A stretch of DNA of 64,000 bases from Isoetes taiwanensis (taxonomy: Eukaryota > Streptophyta > Lycopodiopsida > Isoetales > Isoetaceae): NCBI GenBank assembly GCA_021234155.1, contig JAJEKV010000113.1, forward strand, positions 1,364,001 to 1,428,000, written 5' to 3'. Position 1 is the stretch's first letter; the number at the start of each line of letters is the position of its first letter. Below, in pieces: positions 21,791-30,456 of this stretch. The translations under genes were made by a program, and so were the position numbers. The notes beneath the pieces are model-generated. The model searched no databases, had not been told where the DNA came from, and was given only the letters and a program-made list of their open reading frames with translations.

Positions 21791-22711
21791 TTGACCAACT
21801 TTTTTAGGCTACTGAAAATATTTCATGGATGTACTACTCCATCTCCTATAGGATCTCTCATAGAAGAAGTGCCTGATTGGAAGAGTTTTGTCGATGGTTA
21901 TGCTCTCGACATGGAAGGTCATTCTAGACCTCTTCAATTCACTTTTTGGGTGAGAGAGGGGATTCCAATCATGGAATGGAAAATGAGACCTTCAGAGGAG
22001 AAGTGGAGAGGTGGGGCAAAAATTTGGCACACGGATGCAAATGGCAAGCTTATGATATCTCCAAGTCAACCAAAAGCTCTAAAACCAACTGAAGAAGTGA
22101 AGCAATTGGGATTGACTAAGGATGGCATCAATGACTACATCAAGCATTGGCAAACTAATTCAGATGAGACTAATCGTGCATTGATAGATTACTGGAAGAA
22201 GGTGATTAACTTGTTGGATGAGGTAGACACATCCTCAGAAGAGCTGAAAGAAGGGTGGTTCCCTAAAAGTAGGTGGAAAACATTAGCAGATGTTGACGAA
22301 GATGATGGTACTATTAGTAGCATTGTTAAGGCATATGCTCCTCCTCAATCTGATAAACACTATGTTGGCCCTAAGAAGGATAGGCCAAAATATCTAGGCA
22401 TGGATTGTTATGAACCTTCTACTGACGTGGAGTGCCACCAATTTGTAGTAGTAAAACCAGCAGATCTAGAGACCTATCCAATGTGGTTGGGATACACCAT
22501 CTCAGATATTTGCAAAGAAGAAGGTAACGTTAACTTTAATAAGGTGCGTGTGGAATGGTGGTGTCCAGTGCATCAATTGAGTAATGTCACCGATAAAGAA
22601 AGATATTCAGATTGTTGGACAAAGAGGTGGAGGAGAAATCCTTGTGATCCTGATCTTTGGCTAGACATTGAAACCGTATTGTACTCGGACTCCAAAAACT
22701 ATTCCAGGTAG
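21791..22711 (+). CDS. DUF7869-type protein, C-terminal part (longest open part)
   Basis: 306 codons in one frame. Starts just after the HTHEDVDALF motif, which lies in another frame, and a stop at 21783. Notable blocks are EEVPDWKSFVDGYALD, SRPLQFTFWVREGIPIMEWK, HYVGPKKDRPKYLGM, FVVVKPADLETYPMWLGYTI and, near the end, DCWTKRWRRNPCDPDLWLDI. The last blocks match the C-terminus of the second copy on the minus strand at 23.86-24.33 kb. The PMWLGYTI..VRVEWWCP region resembles a small beta-barrel reader-type domain, but I cannot name it. Confidence 0.6.
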   Translation: MTNFFRLLKIFHGCTTPSPIGSLIEEVPDWKSFVDGYALDMEGHSRPLQFTFWVREGIPIMEWKMRPSEEKWRGGAKIWHTDANGKLMISPSQPKALKPTEEVKQLGLTKDGINDYIKHWQTNSDETNRALIDYWKKVINLLDEVDTSSEELKEGWFPKSRWKTLADVDEDDGTISSIVKAYAPPQSDKHYVGPKKDRPKYLGMDCYEPSTDVECHQFVVVKPADLETYPMWLGYTISDICKEEGNVNFNKVRVEWWCPVHQLSNVTDKERYSDCWTKRWRRNPCDPDLWLDIETVLYSDSKNYSR

Positions 22712-23005
22712 AAATGTGAGAGTTACAATACCTCAGGATGTAAGGAATAAGGCTATCATATCATTGGGGATGCTGGAGGAAAAATAAAAAACTATGTAAA
22801 TATGCTTTCTTCATTAATATGTATCAGTCACAGTTATGAAAAGTTGTGTACTACATGAGCAGTTGATATATGATTTTGTAATTTGAAGTTAAGGTGTGTG
22901 AATTTAAGTTAAGATGTGTGATTTTAAGTTAACGTTAGTGAATTTAATCAAGTTACTAAAAACTTGCAATTAAAAATGTATCCCAAAATCAAGACATCAT
23001 CCCAA
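22711..23005. other. 3' flank of the copy-1 DUF7869-type gene with short tandem repeat
   Basis: AT-rich. A ~22-bp unit (TTAAGTTAAGATGTGTGATT) occurs about three times at 22880-22945. No terminal inverted repeat could be recognised here. Confidence 0.45.
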
Positions 23006-23250
23006 TTTTTTTAAGGTAAGAGTGTTTTTCCATTAATTAATAAAAGTCATACATAAATGTTACTAATGAGAGTAGTGTTCTCATTAGCTACATCATAACA
23101 GCAACAATTACATAATTAAGTAGCAGTATAGAGTTGTTCAAATGAACCAAAAAGAGCTCTGCTAGAAGTAACAAGATATTGCATAAGGAAAGGTAATTAA
23201 CTCGCCATGCCCCTATTGAAGGAGCTAATATGTGAACAAAAGCAGCATCA
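23006..23250 (-). mobile_element. LINE 3'-end fragment (minus strand)
   Basis: T-rich start followed by AAGGTAAGAGTG, TTTTTCCATTAATTAA and TAAAAGTCATACA, similar to the sequence at 6172-6240. This is interpreted as the 3' terminus of an L1-type LINE. The inner end is unclear. Confidence 0.4.
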
Positions 23251-23861
23251 ATCATGAACAGTCGATCTCAAAAAACCTGCAAGGACAAAATTCATTCCAA
23301 GTGCTTGAGCAAAATGTTGGACAAGAGGAGGATTAATTACTGAGCAGTAGCAAATATGAAATGGAAGCACGATTTAGATAAGGCTAATGAAGAGTGGTAA
23401 AGGATGATGGCTAAGGTGATGGGGATTGCATAATTTGATCAAATATGGCATTGTAGACACCCAATAGAAACCGGAGTTTGTCCCAAACTTGTAGCTATTG
23501 AATTCAGATCCATTTTCCATCAGCAGCTGGTGAATATCTTGCTTACTCATCAGAAGCAGTAGTGTACTATAGAGATCTGCCAACATCTTGTGTGAGTAGT
23601 ACAATTCCCTGTATCTACTCAGCTGCCTATCTGTCAGTGAATAATGGTACTTGAATGATGGTTAAAAGTCGCATTTAATTAAAGTGGGTCAAATCTCAAA
23701 TTTTGGGACTCGGACTGAAAATGGGACTCATACTATAGAAAAAAAAATTCTGAATTGATTGCTTGAATAGAATTACACATCACACACAAAGAATTGGGTA
23801 ACTTGTTTTCCTCATAAATTTTACAAACCACTAGTTGAGAAAGTTTTCAAGCTTCTCAATA
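23251..23861. other. Spacer between the two composite units
   Basis: No recognisable gene. The minus-strand open frame at 23374-23604 has no known domain. Outer ends of the two units probably lie in this stretch, but no terminal repeats could be seen. Confidence 0.3.
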
Positions 23862-24467
23862 TTATCTACCCTCATACAATGATATAGCATGGAGGTTGCT
23901 CATGGCTTTGTCCATCTCCCTTTTTGGGATCTTGTGTGTGTTGTCCTTTGCAATGTGAGAACTTGGATATGACCATACCACACACTCCACCAATTCCCTC
24001 CTTTGAGGATCAGCATGATTTGCCCTCCACTTCTTCTCCCGGCAGTCGGTGTATTGCTCCTTCAAGTTGCCCTTCTTGTGTCTTCCAATGGGCTCCCAAT
24101 ATTGAATTTGGAATCGAGGGATTTGAACTCCTCTCCATCAGCCATAGTGGTGGTTACATCAGAGAGTGCCACCCCTAACCATATTGGACAATCCTCATCA
24201 TCAGGCCTTACTAGCACAAAGTATCCTTCCTTGATGTCCTCAAAGGGATCCCACTCAGGAAGATCAAACCACTTCGGCTTTGAGGCCTTACTTCCCACAA
24301 ACCACTTGGAACCTTTGTTAGGACCCAAGTGAACATTCTTAGACGTGCTTGCTTCTTGAGAACCCTCCCATCTGGTAGGGAGTCCATGTGATTTTTCTTA
24401 AGAGTGGAGGTGTGCTTTCTATTTCGAACATCATCCCAGTGTGTTATATAATCCTTGATGCCCTTCA

Positions 24468-24953
24468 CTAGTTGGCTAGAGTCTTTAACAGTCTTGAAGG
24501 GAGGTAGTGGTTTTGGCTGCCCTTTAGGAATGAGAACTTCACAGCAGCACCACGTTGCCACAACTCTGGTCTCCACTTATATTGCATGATTGGTATTCCA
24601 TCCCTAAACCAAACCTTGAATTGAAGTGGCTTTGTGTGTCCTGTCAACTGATCCTTACCATATAGCAAGTATCCCTCGACAAATGATTTCCAATCTGCAA
24701 CCTCATCCATCAAGAAAGCCATTGGGTTGGGGTCAATGCAACTCTCAAACACATCCATTAGTTCAGGGAGACTAGTCACGTTTTCTCCCTTGAGCTTGGT
24801 GGAGAAAGTTCCAAAGAATGCATCTATATCATCATGCATATGCCCAACTATCATGAATCCCACTTTCACAACTTTGAATACTCCCACTGCTGTCAAGTAT
24901 GACATTGCCCCAAACATCCATCTATTCTTGTTTTCTTTCCAACAGTTGTCCAA
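24468..24953 (-). CDS. DUF7869-type protein, core fragment of copy 2
   Basis: 162-codon open frame holding the GHMHDDIDAFF motif (HTHEDVDALF in copy 1) and the EVADWKSFVEGYL..LQFKVWFRDGIPIMQ region, nearly collinear with 21.7-22.0 kb on the plus strand. The conserved His and acidic residues make this the part most likely to be catalytic if the protein is a transposase. That role is inference. Confidence 0.6.
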   Translation of the reverse strand: MDNCWKENKNRWMFGAMSYLTAVGVFKVVKVGFMIVGHMHDDIDAFFGTFSTKLKGENVTSLPELMDVFESCIDPNPMAFLMDEVADWKSFVEGYLLYGKDQLTGHTKPLQFKVWFRDGIPIMQYKWRPELWQRGAAVKFSFLKGSQNHYLPSRLLKTLAN

Positions 24954-25079
24954 TTGAACACATAGCTCCTCTGGTAGTTGTTTCTCAAGTAAGGGGAAAT
25001 CATCCCAGTCCTCCTTGATTCACTGGACACCTTGGATGTGAGCTTTTTTATCTGCCTTTGGTAACAAAGCGGTTGATGA

Positions 25080-25536
25080 TGTTGAATCGCTGGAGCATGT
25101 GTAATGGGCACACATGAAGAATGACTCAGTGGAAGAGTACCGAAAGCCCATCAAAGGGCCGGTAGCTCAGTGGTAAAGTACTTGGCTTGCAAGCAAGAGG
25201 TCCTGGGTTCGATCCCTAGCCTGTCTACCCAATCATAGAAATCTCATTTCTCAACATGGTATCAGAGCCATGGTCCCAAGTAGAGGGTGCTTAACTGCAC
25301 CGGGATAATCCCCAGTGGTGTAGGGGGTTAGAATGAGCAAAGCTTGGCGCTGGAAAGCCCAACTCCCGCAAGGGTGGAGTTGCCCAGGAGGGAAGCATGT
25401 GGATTGTGGTGAAGGCCGGAATGGATTGGTGTGCCCATTAAGGGGAATGTTGGAATTTGGAGCATGTGTAATGGGCACACATGAAGAATGACTCAGTGGA
25501 AGAGTACCGAAAGCCCATCAAAGGGCCGGTAGCTCA
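25080..25536 (+). mobile_element. TRIM-like small LTR element
   Basis: A 457-bp non-coding LTR element. The 5' LTR is 25080-25256 (177 bp, TGTTG...CAACA, the expected inverted TG/CA ends). The PBS starts immediately at 25257 (TGGTATCAGAGCCATGG), complementary to the 3' end of initiator tRNA-Met, the usual plant Copia/TRIM primer. The internal region is about 190 bp without ORF. The PPT is ATTAAGGGGAA (25437-25447), directly followed by the 3' LTR (25448-25536), of which only 89 bp remain. The two LTRs are nearly identical over about 90 bp apart from the first 20 bp. It lies inside the copy-2 DUF7869-type gene. Target-site duplications are not visible because the 3' LTR is truncated. Confidence 0.75.
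25156..25229 (+). other. tRNA-Ala(TGC)-like sequence inside the 5' LTR
   Basis: GGGCCGGTAGCTCAGTGG and the following bases fit a tRNA. Acceptor GGGCCGG faces CCTGTCT (six of seven pairs, two G-U). The anticodon arm is CTTGG-CTTGCAA-GCAAG with anticodon TGC. The T arm is CTGGG-TTCGATC-CCTAG. Box A (TAGCTCAGTGG) and box B (GGTTCGATCC) are intact, so a pol III promoter is plausible. The D-stem is weak, with changes that look like C-to-T decay. It lies within the LTR, so it is probably an element part rather than a functional tRNA gene. Confidence 0.6.
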
Positions 25537-26070
25537 CATGGAAGTTTGGATCATCCCTCCATAGATCAAGCACAAAATGACCATAGGTTCCAGTTCCATG
25601 ACCATGTGTTAAGACACCCGCCGGACTTACTTTCATCCGAAAAGCGTTTTGACAACGCTTTGGGTAAAGGATCTAGCTTTGGCAAGAAAGTCTTGTATTG
25701 GTCCATCTTATCATGAATTAGACACAAAATCTGTCAGGCAAGATCCGAGAAAATGTTCTCCAAGGCCAATACAAACCGCCTACATGATATTTGGTCCCTT
25801 TGGTGATCTGCAAATTGCTCCCTAATTGCCATTCTTTCTTTCTCTATTGCAGTTGATGCAAGTGTATCCTTGAGTTGAATGCAAGTGTTGCACTTTGAGA
25901 ATGAAAAAGGCCTTTCTGAAACTCACCTCTTCACGTAGGAATTCCTTGGGCCATTGTATCACAGATCTCGCAGCCTCACCGAGAGTCTTGGCTTCTTCTG
26001 TTGGCCTCATCAACAATGCATCCGCATCAAATACTTGTATCAAAGCGATTCTCGTGTATCCCTCTTCCAT

Positions 26071-26538
26071 GGCGCTGCAGTGAAGAGTTCCCGTGTGTTA
26101 CAGCTCCTCTCCGCTTGCTACCTTAGCCCCGTGCTCATCGATCAAATCAACTATTTGCAAAAAGACACGCAGTTAGAAATAGACAGAGAGTAAGGCGCTG
26201 TTAGGAGCTTACAGCGTCGTGGCGCCATCCGTGAACTCGCTCAAATCGAAGGGCCTCCAGTCGATGTGCGCCCCAAAGTCGCCAATGCCTGAGTAAAACT
26301 AAGCGCCCGGAAATCTCCACTGCGCTCACTAAGTCCCTGGAAATGAATGAATTTCGAATTGGTGTTTGGGCGGGCTAAAGCTGGCCGTGCTGTACCCTTA
26401 GCCCGCTTTTTTCCCTTGAATGATTGTATGTCCTTAATTTCAAATTTAAGAACACGCCCGACCTTTTTTACGTGTAGTCCTAAAACCTCCAAGGCGTGGA
26501 AGAGGCTCAATTTACAAGGGAGTTTGAGCAGCAAGAGG
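26071..26538. promoter_or_regulatory. Divergent intergenic region of copy 2
   Basis: About 470 bp between the starts of the minus-strand DUF7869-type gene and the plus-strand multidomain gene. GC-richer than its surroundings. No clear TATA box was recognised. It is expected to hold both promoters. Confidence 0.4.
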
Positions 26539-26638
26539 ATGCGGGGGCATACAGATATGACGACTCCATTGAAGAAGCGAGGCGCCGGAGCGGAAGTTGG
26601 TTCAAGCGGCACCAAGAAAAGAAAGACAGTGACTCCAG
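26539..26638 (+). CDS. Copy-2 multidomain gene, exon 1 (basic leader)
   Basis: ATG followed by MRGHTDMTTPLKKRGAGAEV, Gly/Ser and a KKRK cluster (possible nuclear signal), ending TCCAG|GTGAGC. It joins exon 2 in frame (..TVTPA|FTAETLV) across a 62-nt intron (26639-26700) that ends CTTGCAG. Confidence 0.65.
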
Positions 26639-26700
26639 GTGAGCTCTCAGTTTTGTGTTCGGTCAGGATACCTTTACTGATCCATCTTTCTGTCTTGCAG

Positions 26701-27836
26701 CATTCACTGCGGAGACGCTAGTGATCACTAGCAGAACTCCGTTCTTCGTTATCGAGGGATTGGAGACAGAGCTACTTGATACACCAGCAGATTCTTGGTG
26801 GTATGTCGAAGTATCAACAAGTGGGAAGGAGAAAGATCTGTTTCTGTGGCAAAGGGATAAGAAGAGCTCCGGCGACAAGTACAAGAAGGTCGGTGTCGTG
26901 CTCTCCGTCTCTGCCCCAGATTCGAAGCATCTTACATTGTATGTGGAAGACTGCCTGAAGGGTAAGTTCTACCACACGAAGAAGTTATCAGTATCCAATT
27001 ACTCTCACTCTTCAATGAGCAAGTCGAAGGGGACCGACAAAAGGCCGGCGCCTTTAAATTGTCAGAACCTTGGGTGGAAGGATCTGGAAGGGATGAAGGA
27101 GGCCGGAACCCTGACATCCAGGGAGCTTGGAATGGAGATTTCCAGGGTGAGGGAGAAGTTGTTCAACACCGGGAGCTTTACGTCCAGCGTGCTAAAGACT
27201 CTAAAGCACTCGGCAGTTTCCATGGATGTTGTAGTTCATAAAGAAAAAACTCCGGACAAGACTGCAGATGAAGCAGAGAGTACACGGGAGGATTCAGATG
27301 CTGAAGAAGAGGAAGATATGGTCGACTCCCAATTCTTGGATCCAGATGAGCAGATTAGGAAATCACAGAGAGGGGCCCAGAAGATGGAGAGGCTGACTCA
27401 GTACTATCCATTAGGGATATCACACAAGCTGCTGGACATCATACGCCTCAAGGTTTGTACAGGAGATGCCGTCTTGTTCAACCACGGGGAATTTAATCCA
27501 GCACACATGTTGGAGATTCTCGAACTTGATGGTGCGACATCTTGTTGCAGATCCAATGCCTCAGGGATGTCATACCATTCAAAGAGATCGACGGTGAGTT
27601 GTTCACCGAAGTCCGAGGAAGACCCGAAGGAAAAGACGCCGGGTTTTGGGTTGTATGCCAACATTCAGGTGAGGGCGCGGCAGTATTGCGCACGAGGAAA
27701 AGGAAGTGCCGCAAAGGATCAAGGACAGATATTCCAAACGAGAGTGCAGAGTTCTTTCAGCGGACACGCCACCAACGGAGCCGCCCAAGATTAGCCACTG
27801 CCAGAACACAATAGCAGCAAGTGCCAGCTACATAAG
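26701..27836 (+). CDS. Copy-2 multidomain gene, exon 2 (N-domain and ParB-like domain)
   Basis: About 830 nt in one frame encode the N-domain (ITSRTPFFVIEGLETELLDT, WWYVEVSTSGKEKDLFLWQR, VGVVLSVSAPDSKHLTLYVE), a hydrophilic part with an acidic run (DAEEEEDMVDSQFLD) and GDAVLFNHGEFNPAHMLEIL, the first ParB helix. After a frame change near 27535 comes IQCLRDVIPFKEIDGELFTE, then GFWVVCQHSGEGAAVLR (27640-27690). This is the ParB 'DGQHS' block with DG replaced by C. After a second change, RYSKRECRVLSADTPPTEPP matches copy 1's RLYSVSNCRLLSGSTTPTEL. The exon ends ATAAG|GTAAAT as in copy 1. Confidence 0.6.
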
Positions 27837-28730
27837 GTAAATTACTATCTCTCTTATGGGGGTTTGAAAGTCGACTTCGCGAGAAAACCCCTTCCGGATT
27901 TCGAAGTCTCTCGATGTTTTCGGCTTCGCGAAGTCGAAAGCCGAGGAGGAAATCGGCAAATGTCGGAGGATCGCGGGGAGACTTTCGACTTTCGCGAAAC
28001 CCCGCAGAAGTAAAGAAAATTAAATATTGAAGGGGCTTTCTGTTACGGGCCGAAAGCCCCCAATCTTTTGTGCTCCTCTTACTTTCGCCGACTTCGCGAG
28101 CCGGGAGATACCCTAGGCAAAAATGAGAACATTAGAGATTAAGGGTTGACGAAGTGAAAGCATCGAAGCCTTCCCATCCTTTCTTCCCACGCACTATCCG
28201 GGCAATGTCGCTTAGTTTATTTCCTAAGTTGCATCGGAAGAGCGGGGCAATATGGATTTGGGAATAGCGGTGCTTTCCTCTGGCATTCACTCTCTCCTTC
28301 TATGTTCTCTCCTCTCGTGGGTATTCTTGACTTCGCGATCGAGAAAGTCCCTTGAATCTTCCCCTTTTCACTGTGGTCCTCTGGGACTTTTTCCGACTCA
28401 TGAGTCAAAGAAACTCCAGGGTAATAGAGAAAACATTAGAAATTAATGGTTGAAGAGTGAAAGCATCGAGTCTTCCCAATCTTTCTTTCCGCCTCTTCGG
28501 CAATGTCGCTTAGTTTATATCCTAAGTTGCATCGCTCAAGAGGCGTGAAAGCAAAGATTTGGGAATGCTGATGCTTTTGCTCTCGCCTTGACTCTCCTAT
28601 GTTTTCTCCTCTCAGGGTGGTATTCTGTTCGCATGAGTCGAGAAACCCCTTGCACCCTCCTGCTTATTGTTTCCTTCGGGTGTTAGGAGATACTTTCATG
28701 CTCTGACATTGTGACATTTAATGAATGCAG
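27837..28730 (+). repeat. Copy-2 intron 2 with seven palindromes
   Basis: Donor GTAAAT and acceptor GAATGCAG. Sites occur at about 27866-27888, 27917-27940, 27981-28001, 28080-28104, 28324-28347, 28387-28414 and 28625-28646. They are variants of CTTTCTCGACTCG and its complement, some centred on TTCGCGAA and some on CATG. The intron also holds a ~230-bp internal duplication: the CATCGA..CTTCCCA..CTTTCTTCC segment near 28160 recurs near 28460. Confidence 0.8.
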
Positions 28731-29517
28731 CCCGTGATCCCGAATCGAGAGATCATACACGCTAGGCAACAAGCTGAAAGCATTGGGTTGTCCTCACCGG
28801 CCCTAAAGGAAACAGGGCCCCCTCCGATAAGTGGGAAGACCTTTGAGAAACTCTCAGGTATGTTCTTCCGAAGGCCGTGAAGATGATGAGGGAGAGGATG
28901 AAGACGAAGAAGAAGAGAACACCAAGAAAGTGCGGGGAATCTCTATCGACCAATATGACCTCATTCTTAGCACCGAAAGGCCCGAAAAAATGGACTGATA
29001 TATGGGCTCAATGGACAAGAGGCAAGTGAAGGACAAGAATGGAGAATTGCCGTGGTAGGTCGGACCCAAAGTTGTTCGACAAGCAATTCATGAAAAGGAT
29101 ACATGGCCTAACGGACAAGGAAACGCTTTGATCTACAGGCGTAATCCCGGATGGAACAATCTCGCTAAGGAAAAGTAGAAGTTCAAAAATGCAGGACTAA
29201 ACGGATTATGCCACAATCCTTAAAGAGACGGCGCTGCGGCATTGGAAGAAGGCATCACAGAGTTCTCCGCAATCTTGCCTCCAATGCACCATGATTTTGA
29301 TTATTATAAGGAGAAGGTCAGCGCTTGATGAGGAAGACATGAAGGAGTTGAACCGCCTATGTCAACCCTACATCAACACCAAGCTAAAAGCGTAACGCCA
29401 AAACCCTCCCCTTTCGAACGTGCTATGGCAATTCAAGAGGAAGCTTGATTCGGGTGGTCCCATTTAAGATCGATGATAGCTCCCCTCCATTCCCGGTAAC
29501 CTTGGGACACAAGGGGT
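28731..29517 (+). CDS. Copy-2 multidomain gene, linker exon (decayed)
   Basis: Starts CCCGTGATCC and reads REIIHARQQAESIGLSSPAL, then an acidic run near 28890, then KKWTDIWAQWTRGK, KLFDKQFMKRIHGLTDKE, TDYATILKETALRHWKKA and EEDMKELNRLCQPYINTKLK in two frames with several stops. Each block has a counterpart in copy 1 (EKWNEFWDAYVEKK, SIFDLHVTEMRKSQGLDDEE and others). Confidence 0.5.
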
Positions 29518-30344
29518 TTGGTGGTCAGAACCGTGCACTGGGTGGCCCGGGGCACTATTTGCCATGAATATGATCAAGACCCCACCCTATTTTATGAAAA
29601 GGCTGACATTGAGCAGTGGTACAAGACGTATCTCGACATGACCGAGCTGGATACTTTCAGTTTCCTTATCTTTTGCATGCCGGGCAATCAGACAACTGTT
29701 GTGTCACAATGGGCAGCTGATATTAACTTCACCAACAAGATCTTGTATTCCATATACGAACTGGAACATGAGTGTAGACTTGGACTGCTAAAGGCACCAA
29801 GTTTTGCCAATGTAGTTTTGGTTTTGGTTTCAAGATCGGCTGCAGACCTGGACAAGTGGTGGTCGAGCGAACACCACTATCTCGACAAGTTCATGATTTC
29901 TCAAGAGCAGATGGAACCCTGGAAGGGTGGCACATTTATGGAGGATGTGCCATTGATGGACAAAGTCAGCACTGATGGTGCGACAGGTCCAATACATAGA
30001 ATTCCTATCCGGCCAAGAGTTATCAAGTACTTCATAACCAGCTTGGTCGAGGAAGATCATATTGTATGCGAGTGGTACATGAATGGCCTGTTCTCTCAGG
30101 GGGCTATACTGTATGGAATGAAACCAATATCCGTGGTTGGAAATAAGGACATGGTTGAAATCATTCGGTCATACCTGGACCTGCTTCATGAGCATTTCAA
30201 AGGGAGGAAGAAAAATGGAAGCAGTAAGGACGATGATGACGAAGACAAACCTGACAGCCAGGGAGAGAAAGATGACGGAGACGAGAATGTCCAAGGTTTA
30301 GACGAGGATGTTGCCGAACATATTCTCGAGAACCTGAGATTGAG
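29518..30344 (+). CDS. Copy-2 multidomain gene, DNA-methyltransferase-like domain
   Basis: 276 codons without a stop. TFSFLIFCMPGNQTTVVSQW, then INFTNKILYSIYELEH and FANVVLVLVSR, follow the usual central part of N4/N6 DNA methylases (G.LFVFC....W....GF..RNEIVW....E.ILVFSK). RPRVIKYFITSLVEEDHIVC follows the RPxxLIxxLIxxFxxPGDxVxD strand-helix. Where active enzymes have DPFxGSGT, this protein has EWYMNGLFSQGA, and no DPPY-type motif IV was found. It is therefore probably a methylase fold that no longer methylates. It ends in an acidic tail (DDDDEDKPDSQGEKDDGDEN) and a donor TTGAG|GTGAGT. Confidence 0.5.
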
Positions 30345-30456
30345 GTGAGTTCACTTTGCTCTCGGAAGTCGAGAAACGCTCCGAGTCTTTAACTTTTTCT
30401 TTTTCCGACTCGCGAGCGAGAAAACGTTTCCTATCTGACGTTTTTCATCATTCCAG
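30345..30456 (+). repeat. Copy-2 intron before the HAD exon, two palindromes
   Basis: A 112-nt intron with canonical GTGAGT and TTCCAG ends. It carries palindromes at 30355-30378 and 30399-30426 (TTTTTCCGACTCGCGAGCGA core). Same position and site number as the copy-1 intron at 13767-13981. Confidence 0.75.

Larger units (their letters stand above)
20090..22790 (+). pseudogene. Copy-1 DUF7869-type gene (putative transposase)
   Basis: Plus-strand gene read through several frames. It has an acidic tandem-repeat N-terminus (20112-20262); a CxxxFTIDEM..ERGTY-like block near 20700-20760 (CCWASCIRMFTIDEMVGERG); a basic segment at 20798-20986; a central part including HFSLELWSDGPDFYIGSIMR (about 21480-21540); NLGFLMPGHTHEDVDALFGK (about 21710-21765); and a C-terminal open frame at 21791-22711. 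The H-T-H-E-D-V-D motif is characteristic of the DUF7869 family, which is found in mobile elements of non-seed plants and invertebrates and is suspected of transposase function. Stops between blocks show decay. It is head-to-head with the multidomain gene at 13.1-18.1 kb. Confidence 0.65.
23862..26070 (-). pseudogene. Copy-2 DUF7869-type gene (putative transposase), interrupted
   Basis: Minus-strand relative of the 20.1-22.8 kb gene. Readable blocks from high to low coordinates are an N-terminal piece at 25822-26070 (FDADALLMRPTEEAKTLGEA); RWMFGAMSYLTAVGVFKVVK and FMIVGHMHDDIDAFFGTFST at 24.75-24.93 kb; EVADWKSFVEGYLLYGKD, KPLQFKVWFRDGIPIMQYKW; YFVLVRPDDEDCPIWLGVAL; and EQYTDCREKKWRANHADPQR at 24.0 kb. 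HMHDDID replaces HTHEDVD. Frames change several times and a small LTR element splits the gene at 25080-25536. It is head-to-head with the multidomain gene starting at 26539. Confidence 0.65.

Noticed and set aside
25156-25229. Functional tRNA-Ala gene
   Set aside because: The D-stem is poor, the acceptor has a mismatch and it lies inside an LTR, so it is called tRNA-like rather than a tRNA gene.
25640-25660. AAAGCGTT..AACGCTTT palindrome as a member of the intronic palindrome families
   Set aside because: A single site with a different core, inside the DUF7869-type gene rather than an intron of the multidomain gene.
29518-30344. Active DNA methyltransferase
   Set aside because: The fold pattern fits, but both the SAM loop and a DPPY-type motif are absent.
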